Source: Candidatus Avimonas faecium | Lineage (GTDB): Bacteria; Bacillota; Clostridia; Oscillospirales; Acutalibacteraceae | Length of the DNA: 42,353 bases | Direction: 5' to 3' | Assembly: GCA_904419005.1 (NCBI GenBank) | Contig: CAJFQI010000027.1 | Coordinates: 1 to 42,353, forward strand | In this document: positions 8,616 to 13,782 of the stretch, in pieces | How positions within the stretch are numbered: the stretch's first letter is position 1 | Layout: each line of letters starts with the position of its first letter | Translations under genes and position numbers: made by a program | Notes under the pieces: model-generated | Databases searched by the model: none | Told to the model about the DNA's origin: nothing | Seen by the model: the letters and a program-made list of their open reading frames with translations, nothing else

Positions 8616-9299
8616 CTAGGACAGCAGCGCCAGGAACCGGCCAAACAGCCCCGTCGCCATAAGTACGCCGATGATTACCAGGAAAGCGCCGCTGGCGATG
8701 TTGATGACCCGGTAGTGCCTTTTAATAAAGGAGAAAGCGCCTTTGAGCTTATCAATGAGCACCGCGCTGACAAAAAACGGGATTCCAAGGCCCAGCGAAT
8801 ACAGCAGCAGCATTCCAACGCCTTGCAGCACCTTCCCCTGGCTGGTGGCCAGCATCAAAGCCGACCCCAGAAAAGCGCCGACGCAGGGCGTCCATCCGAC
8901 CGAGAAAACCACGCCGAATAACACGGAAGAGAAGAATCCCAGGTTATCGGTTTTGGCCAGCTTGGTGCCTTTGAAGAGGCTGATCTTAAACACGCCGAGG
9001 AAATTGAGGCCGAAGAAGATCACGATCAGGCCCGTGATGATGTTCACGGCCGTTTGGTGCTGATGCAAGAGCCGGCCGAAGGTCCCCGCCAGGGCGCCCA
9101 AAAGGACGAATACGACGGTAAAGCCCAGGATAAAGCCTAAGGCGTTTTTGATAACCCGCCTATTCTTTCTGGCGCTGCCGCCGCCCCCGCTATTGTCCGT
9201 CCCGCCGGCAAAATACGAGATATAAATGGGAAGCATCGGCAACAGGCAGGGGGATACGAAGGTGATGATCCCCTCCAAAAACGAAATCAAATACTGCAT
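8616..9299 (-). CDS. ccdA: CcdA/DsbD-family transmembrane thiol-disulfide transporter
   Basis: 227 residues with about six membrane helices. The two conserved redox cysteines are in FVSPCLLPMLPIYISY (Cys18) and VGWTPCVGAFLGSAL (Cys139). Proteins of this family carry reducing equivalents from cytoplasmic thioredoxin across the membrane to extracytoplasmic thioredoxin-like partners. The gene overlaps the preceding rhodanese gene by 13 bases, which suggests translational coupling, and is followed by the tlpA-like gene, the expected partner. Cytoplasmic trxA and trxB, the expected electron source, are in the same cluster. A Gly/Ser/Arg loop (residues 31-48) follows the first helix. Confidence 0.92.
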   Translation of the reverse strand: MQYLISFLEGIITFVSPCLLPMLPIYISYFAGGTDNSGGGGSARKNRRVIKNALGFILGFTVVFVLLGALAGTFGRLLHQHQTAVNIITGLIVIFFGLNFLGVFKISLFKGTKLAKTDNLGFFSSVLFGVVFSVGWTPCVGAFLGSALMLATSQGKVLQGVGMLLLYSLGLGIPFFVSAVLIDKLKGAFSFIKRHYRVINIASGAFLVIIGVLMATGLFGRFLALLS

Positions 9300-9625
9300 G
9301 ATACGGTTTCTCCTCTATAAGAGTTGATGCCGCCGATATCGTATACATGACTATATCCGCTTCTTTTCAGATACGCTGCGGCACTGGCGCTTCTGCCGCC
9401 GCTCAGGCAGTAGACAAATATGGGGGTTGCCTTATCGGGTACAACCCGGCGGATCGTTTCCAGCTCGTTCAGAGGGACGTTTACGCTTCCCTTGATATGG
9501 GAATCGGCATATTCCTCTTTGGTGCGGACGTCGAGCAAAACGGCGCCCTTGGTGCTTTCCCATTCTGCGACGCCCTGGTTGATATCCTTGCGGGTAAACA
9601 GGCCCAAGAACATGGCTTTTCCCAT
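9287..9625 (-). CDS. Single-domain rhodanese (sulfurtransferase)
   Basis: 112 residues with one rhodanese fold: LLDVRTKEEYADSHIKGSVNVP, the active-site loop CLSGGRS (Cys73) and the C-terminal DIGGI turn. The cysteine forms a persulfide, so the likely role is moving sulfane sulfur in the cytoplasm. It is the first gene of the rhodanese-ccdA-tlpA-bcp operon. ATG 9625 has AAGG immediately in front with no spacing. ATG 9613 (four codons in) may be the real start, with GGG six bases upstream. The inferred transcription start is near 9640, giving a very short leader. The gene is preceded by a TATAAT and a CRP-like dyad. Confidence 0.88.
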   Translation of the reverse strand: MGKAMFLGLFTRKDINQGVAEWESTKGAVLLDVRTKEEYADSHIKGSVNVPLNELETIRRVVPDKATPIFVYCLSGGRSASAAAYLKRSGYSHVYDIGGINSYRGETVSCSI

Positions 9626-9646
9626 CCTTACTCGTTATTTTTTCCT

Positions 9647-9690
9647 ATTATAGCAAGCGCCTGACGGAATTACCGTGACTTGGTCACAAA
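9647..9690 (-). promoter_or_regulatory. Promoter and CRP/FNR-type operator of the rhodanese operon
   Basis: On the minus strand a perfect TATAAT (9647-9652) is preceded by the dyad TTGTGACCAAGTCAC. Its arms GTGAC/GTCAC lie at 9675-9679 and 9683-9687, with the centre at 9681. The centre is 29 bp from the -10 box, at about -41 of the predicted start, the position of class II CRP/FNR activator sites. No good -35 box is visible, as expected for an activator-dependent promoter. The same dyad at the same spacing lies upstream of trxA. Confidence 0.75.
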
Positions 9691-9691
9691 C

Positions 9692-9725
9692 CAAAGGCCC
9701 CTGCCCGTACCGGCAGGAGCCTTTG
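9692..9725 (-). terminator. Hairpin terminator after trxB
   Basis: A 13-pair stem with one mismatch (9692-9705 with 9712-9725) lies about 130 bases after the trxB stop. On the minus strand it is followed by TTTGGTTTG, a weak U-tract. It directly adjoins the operator of the next operon and would insulate the two units. Confidence 0.65.
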
Positions 9726-9856
9726 CCAGCTCCGTGAACGCACCCCGCGTCATATCCGCCTTCCAAAGGCCGTGAGGGCCGCCGTAGGCATAAGCGGCAA
9801 CCGGCTTTTCCCCCGCCAGGGCAGAGATCGCAATGGGGGCCGCGCCGGCTTCCGGC

Positions 9857-10786
9857 TTATTGCTTGCATGACAATGCCAAATATTCTTCCGCATAGTGTA
9901 CGGCCACGGCGCCGTCCGATACGGCGGTCACGATTTGGCGAAGCGGCTTGGTCCGGACGTCGCCCGCGGCATACACGCCTTCTCTATTCGTCCTGGTGGA
10001 TTCATCGGCCACGACATAGCCGAGGGCGTCCAGCTCCACAGCGCCTTCCAAAAAATCCGTGGCGGGTTTCCGGCCGATGCTGACGAAGACGCCGTCGCAG
10101 GCAAGCTCCCTGCTCGCTCCCGTCCGGACATCCCTTATCTGGATAGCGGTCAGCCTCTCATCCGCAAGGAGCGCAGAGACGGTGCTGTTCCATAGGAACT
10201 CCACATTTTCCGCCTTGAGCAGCGGGTCGTGATACACCTTTGTTGCCCGCAGGGTGTCCCGGCGATGGACCACATAGACCTTCTTCGCGAGACGGGAAAG
10301 ATAGAGGGCGTCCGATGCGGCGGAATTCCCTCCGCCCACCACCACGACGGTTTTGTCCTTATAAAACCGGCCGTCGCAATGGGCGCAGTAATGGACGCCC
10401 CTGCCGGTCAGCTCCTGTTCCCCGGGGAGGCCCAACTCCCGCGGGTTCGCCCCGGCGGCGATGATCACGGCCTTCCCCTGAAATTCCCCGCCGGTTGTTT
10501 GAACCTTTTTTATTTCGCCGGAAAGCTCCACTGCGGCCGCTTCGGCGTATTTGGTTTTCGCGCCAAACCGTTCGGCCCCCTGCTGCATTTTCATGCTCAG
10601 GGTGAAGCCGTCGACGCCCTCCTCAAAGCCCGGATAGTTATCAATCTCTCCCGTCAGCGCCATCTGGCCGCCCGCCGCCATCCGTTCAAGCACAACGGTG
10701 TCGAATCCCGCCCGGGCCGCGTACAAAGCCGCCGCGTATCCGGCGGGGCCTCCGCCAATAACGATAATATCGTAAATGTGTCCCAT
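9857..10786 (-). CDS. trxB: Thioredoxin reductase (NADPH, FAD)
   Basis: 309 residues, full family length. Visible in order are the FAD-binding GGGPAGYAAALYAARAG (11-27), the active-site CAHC (Cys134 and Cys137), the NADPH-binding GGGNSAASDALYL and the C-terminal FAD motif YAAGDVRTKPLRQIVTAVSDGAVA. It reduces thioredoxin, whose gene trxA lies 2.4 kb away in the same cluster, and so supplies CcdA-TlpA and the peroxiredoxin with electrons. ATG 10786 has only a weak Shine-Dalgarno (GGGTG). It is separated by 90 bases from the CoA-disulfide reductase gene and may be expressed with it or from its own promoter in that gap. Confidence 0.95.
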   Translation of the reverse strand: MGHIYDIIVIGGGPAGYAAALYAARAGFDTVVLERMAAGGQMALTGEIDNYPGFEEGVDGFTLSMKMQQGAERFGAKTKYAEAAAVELSGEIKKVQTTGGEFQGKAVIIAAGANPRELGLPGEQELTGRGVHYCAHCDGRFYKDKTVVVVGGGNSAASDALYLSRLAKKVYVVHRRDTLRATKVYHDPLLKAENVEFLWNSTVSALLADERLTAIQIRDVRTGASRELACDGVFVSIGRKPATDFLEGAVELDALGYVVADESTRTNREGVYAAGDVRTKPLRQIVTAVSDGAVAVHYAEEYLALSCKQ

Positions 10787-10805
10787 AATTCACCCGCTTT
10801 CTTGG

Positions 10806-10835
10806 ATTGTTATCCCGCCATGGCCGTGATACAAT
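10806..10835 (-). promoter_or_regulatory. Imperfect 30-bp dyad and possible promoter upstream of trxB
   Basis: ATTGT (10806-10810) and ACAAT (10831-10835) flank a GCCATGGC core; 10 of 15 positions pair between the halves. On the minus strand TTGTAT and TAACAA, 16 bp apart, could act as -35 and -10 within the same dyad. It does not match the TTGTGACC site of the neighbouring operons, so a different regulator, or none, is implied. Confidence 0.35.
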
Positions 10836-10877
10836 AGGGAATAGGCCGTAAATGTTAACCGGCGCCCTGCGTGAAGC

Positions 10878-12548
10878 CTACTTGCATTCGGTGCAGATAT
10901 ATTCGGGCACGGTGCGCTCATGGATCACCGATTCGTATAGCCGCCAGCCTCCCGCGAGATTGCAGCAGTCGTAGCCGTTCCCCGTCAGGATCCGGCAGGC
11001 GATGTAGGAGCGGAGGCCGGAATGGCAGTGGACATAGACCGGCTTGTCCTTAGGAATCCGGCCAAGGTTTTCGCGCAGGGAATCCAGCGGGATATTTACA
11101 AACCCATCAATCATGCCGCGGGCTGCCTCGGTTTTGGTCCGGACATCAAGCAGGGTCACGCTGCCGTCGCGGGGCAGGGCTTCCACGTCATGCCAGAAAA
11201 ACTGCTTGACCTTGCCGGAAATCACATTTTCCGCAACGAATCCCACCATATTGACGGGGTCCTTGGCCGAGCCAAAGGGCGGCGCATAGCAAAGCTCCAG
11301 GTTCGCCAGATCCGTCACCTTGGCGCCAAAGCGGATGGCCGTTGCCAGGACGTCCATGCGCTTGTCTACGCCGTCAAAGCCGACAATCTGCGCCCCGAGC
11401 AGTTTGTGCGTTGCTTTATCCCACAATACCTTAATGGACATATTGGATGCCCCCGGGTAATAGGAGGCGTGGGAGCCGGAATAGGTGTAGGTTTTGTCGT
11501 ACGCGATTCCCGCCGCTTTGGCGCTCTTTTCGCTTAGGCCCGTGGCGGCAACCGTCATGTCAAACAGCTTGAGGACGGACGAGCCCTGCGTGCCGGTATA
11601 GGCGCTGCCGTACCCGGCGATGTTGTCTGCCGCAATGCGGCCCTGCTTGTTGGCGGGCCCGGCAAGGGGGATGAACGCAGGATTGCCCGTGGCAAAGTCT
11701 TTGACCTCCACCGCGTCGCCGACCGCATAAATACCCGGAAGGCCCGTCTGCATATGGCTGTCCACAACGATGCTTCCGCGGGCATTCACCGGAATGCCGC
11801 AGGCCTTGGCCAGGGCGGTTTCCGGGCGCACCCCCACCGACAGGATAACCATGTCCGCGGGGATTTCTCCCCTTTGCAGGACAACGGCATGGTCCCGGAT
11901 GGCGGTCACGCCGTTTTGCAGATACAGGCGGATCCCCTTCTTTTTGATATACCGATGGACATCCGCCGCCATATCCATATCCAGAGGGGCGATCAGGTGA
12001 TCGGCGAGTTCAACGATGGATACATCCAGGCCCGCCTCGGCGAGGTTTTCCGCCATCTCCACCCCGATGTACCCTCCGCCGACCACGACGGCCGATCGCG
12101 GCTTGGCGGCATCCATGTAGTTTTTGATTTTCAGGGTGTCCGGAATATTGCGGAGGGTAAAAACCATCTCGCTGTCAGCGCCCGCAATATCCGGCTTGAT
12201 CGGCTCGGCGCCGGGAGACAGGATCAGATTGTCGTAGGCTTCCTCGTAGGTTTCGCCCGTGTCGAGCTTTTTCACCGTTACGGTTTTCGCTTCAGGGTGG
12301 ATTTTGACCGCCTCGCTGCATACCCGTACGTCGATGCGGAACCGGGCCCGGAAGCTTTCCGGCGTTTGCAGGGTCAGGTTTTCCCGGTCGGTGATGGCGC
12401 CGCCGATATAATACGGCAGGCCGCAGTTGGCGAAGGAGACGTATTCGCCCCTTTCCAAAATCACGATCTCGGCTGTTTCGTCCAGCCGTCTCAGCCTTGC
12501 GGCGGCGGAGGCCCCGCCGGCCACGCCGCCGATAATGATGGTTTTCAT
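10878..12548 (-). CDS. CoA-disulfide reductase with C-terminal rhodanese domain (CoADR-RHD type)
   Basis: 556 residues from MKTIIIGG. The frame is open further upstream, but this start begins the FAD motif (IIIGGVAGGASAAARLRR) and has AGAGGG ahead of it. The SFANCGLPYYIGG motif holds the single catalytic cysteine (Cys42) of CoA-disulfide reductases. A second Rossmann motif VVVGGGYIGVEMAE and YAVGDAVEV follow, then a dimerisation domain. A rhodanese domain ends the protein, with loop CHSGLRS near residue 515. Fusions of this type reduce CoA disulfide, CoA persulfide or polysulfide with NAD(P)H. The tail ends CTECK, with two further cysteines. The start lies only 35 bp from the divergent Crp/Fnr gene, so their promoters must overlap the opposite reading frames. 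Confidence 0.92.
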   Translation of the reverse strand: MKTIIIGGVAGGASAAARLRRLDETAEIVILERGEYVSFANCGLPYYIGGAITDRENLTLQTPESFRARFRIDVRVCSEAVKIHPEAKTVTVKKLDTGETYEEAYDNLILSPGAEPIKPDIAGADSEMVFTLRNIPDTLKIKNYMDAAKPRSAVVVGGGYIGVEMAENLAEAGLDVSIVELADHLIAPLDMDMAADVHRYIKKKGIRLYLQNGVTAIRDHAVVLQRGEIPADMVILSVGVRPETALAKACGIPVNARGSIVVDSHMQTGLPGIYAVGDAVEVKDFATGNPAFIPLAGPANKQGRIAADNIAGYGSAYTGTQGSSVLKLFDMTVAATGLSEKSAKAAGIAYDKTYTYSGSHASYYPGASNMSIKVLWDKATHKLLGAQIVGFDGVDKRMDVLATAIRFGAKVTDLANLELCYAPPFGSAKDPVNMVGFVAENVISGKVKQFFWHDVEALPRDGSVTLLDVRTKTEAARGMIDGFVNIPLDSLRENLGRIPKDKPVYVHCHSGLRSYIACRILTGNGYDCCNLAGGWRLYESVIHERTVPEYICTECK

Positions 12549-12583
12549 CGGTGTTTCCCTCTTTTCTGAAAGGAGTATCGTTG

Positions 12584-13246
12584 ATGTTTTCGCAGGTGTA
12601 CAAGGACATATTCCCGTTCTGGGAAGAAATTTCCGACGAGGCCCGGGAATATATCTGCCGGCATTCCGTTGCCATGACCTATTTGAAAGGCACAACCATC
12701 CACGACGGTTCGGAATGCTCCGGCGTATTCTTGATCCGCTCCGGATGCCTGAGGGTGTACATGATGTCTGAGAAGGGAAAGGATATCACGCTGTACCGCC
12801 TCTATCCCGGCGATATGTGTATGCTGTCCGCCTCCTGCGTCATCCAGGCCATTACCTTTGATGTGATGATTGACGCAGAGGAGGACAGCGAATGCTACGT
12901 CATCAGCGGCCCCGCCTTTGCTTCGGTCAGCGAGGACAATCCCAAAATCAAAATCTTTTCCCTAGAGACCGCGGTCAGCCGCTTTTCCGACGTGATGTGG
13001 GTGATGCAGCAGATCCTCTTTATGAGCATGGATCAAAGGCTGGCCATTTTCCTGTCCGATGAATCAAAGCGGATCGGCTCCGACGTCATCCCGCTGACTC
13101 ACGAGCAGATCGCCAAATACATGGGATCTGCCCGTGAGGTGGTGACCCGGATGCTCAAGTATTTTGCGGGCGAGGGGATCGTCGAGCTTTCCCGGAAAGG
13201 GGTTAAAATCCTGGACAAAAAACGCCTGAGGGAGTTAGCCCTCTAG
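12584..13246 (+). CDS. Crp/Fnr-family transcriptional regulator of the redox cluster
   Basis: 220 residues. A cyclic-nucleotide-binding-like beta-barrel (about 15-120), the long dimer helix and a winged helix-turn-helix (about 168-205) are recognisable. The recognition helix GSAREVVTRMLK (181-192) has Arg184, Glu185 and Arg189 in the same spacing as CRP Arg180, Glu181 and Arg185, which read TGTGA. The four-cysteine iron-sulfur pattern of FNR is not present, but there are six cysteines (25, 45, 55, 79, 85, 104), including CMLSASC in the barrel. ATG 12584 is chosen because AAAGGAG lies 8 bases upstream; GTG 12551 in the same frame lacks this. Its 3' end overlaps convergent trxA by 12 bases. Likely target: the two TGTGACC dyads nearby (inference). 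Confidence 0.88.
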   Translation: MFSQVYKDIFPFWEEISDEAREYICRHSVAMTYLKGTTIHDGSECSGVFLIRSGCLRVYMMSEKGKDITLYRLYPGDMCMLSASCVIQAITFDVMIDAEEDSECYVISGPAFASVSEDNPKIKIFSLETAVSRFSDVMWVMQQILFMSMDQRLAIFLSDESKRIGSDVIPLTHEQIAKYMGSAREVVTRMLKYFAGEGIVELSRKGVKILDKKRLRELAL

Positions 13247-13543
13247 CATGGCGAGAATCTGGGCCTTCGGCCTGGCTCCTACCAGCCGGTTCACAACCTT
13301 GCCGTTTTTCATCACGACCAGAGTCGGGATGCTTGCGACGCCAAAGGCCTGCGCCAGCTCGGGTTCGCTGTCCACATTGACCTTGCCGACCAGGTACTGC
13401 GGATTTTCCTCGGCAATTTCATCCACCAAGGGGGAAACCATGCGGCAGGGGCCGCACCAGTCGGCGTAAAAATCGAGAAGAACTGTCTTTTCGCTGTTTT
13501 TGACCTGCTCAAAAGTATTCTTATTGACTGTAGATACGGACAT
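13235..13543 (-). CDS. trxA: Thioredoxin
   Basis: 102 residues, typical length, with the active site WCGPC (Cys30 and Cys33) after VLLDFYAD and the cis-proline loop ASIPTLVVMKNGK. It is the cytoplasmic disulfide reductase fed by TrxB and can serve the Bcp peroxiredoxin and CcdA. It is preceded by its own TATAAT and a CRP-like dyad and has AAAGGGG about 10 bases before ATG 13543. The stop codon lies inside the end of the convergent regulator gene (12-base overlap) with no terminator between the two. Confidence 0.95.
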   Translation of the reverse strand: MSVSTVNKNTFEQVKNSEKTVLLDFYADWCGPCRMVSPLVDEIAEENPQYLVGKVNVDSEPELAQAFGVASIPTLVVMKNGKVVNRLVGARPKAQILAMLEG

Positions 13544-13575
13544 CGTTCATGCCCCTTTCTTTTTGTTTTGCCTTT

Positions 13576-13619
13576 ATTATACCCATCCCAAAGCCGTTTT
13601 TCAGTGACTGGGTCACAAT
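13576..13619 (-). promoter_or_regulatory. Promoter and CRP/FNR-type operator of trxA
   Basis: On the minus strand a perfect TATAAT (13576-13581) lies downstream of the dyad TTGTGACCCAGTCAC. The arms are at 13604-13608 and 13612-13616, centre 13610. The centre is 29 bp from the -10 box, the same geometry as at the rhodanese operon, and 14 of 15 bases of the dyad are identical. The -35 region is poor, which fits class II activation. Confidence 0.75.
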
Positions 13620-13674
13620 CAATAAGCGCCGGCCTCTCCAAAAGAGAGCGGGAGCATTTGAACATCGCCATGAA

Positions 13675-13708
13675 AAGAGGAGGAAGTTCGTAGGAACTCC
13701 CTCCTCTT
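13675..13708 (-). terminator. Terminator of the P-type ATPase gene
   Basis: A 15-pair stem with one mismatch (13675-13689 with 13694-13708) and a GTAG loop; on the minus strand the stem runs into TCTTTTC. It lies 75 bases after the ATPase stop and upstream of the trxA promoter. Confidence 0.88.
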
Positions 13709-13782
13709 ACGCGTTGCGCATCGCCGGCTTTTCCTCTGGAAGCATCCGGAACATAGGGAACAGCGTCCCGGACCAGGATGCC

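Noticed and set aside
12551-12583. Earlier GTG start for the Crp/Fnr gene
   Set aside because: No Shine-Dalgarno at the right distance; ATG 12584 has AAAGGAG 8 bases upstream and fits the family N-terminus.
12549-12720. A third TTGTGACC-type operator for the CoADR gene
   Set aside because: I looked for the dyad around the divergent starts and found no convincing match, so no claim of autoregulation or CoADR control is made.
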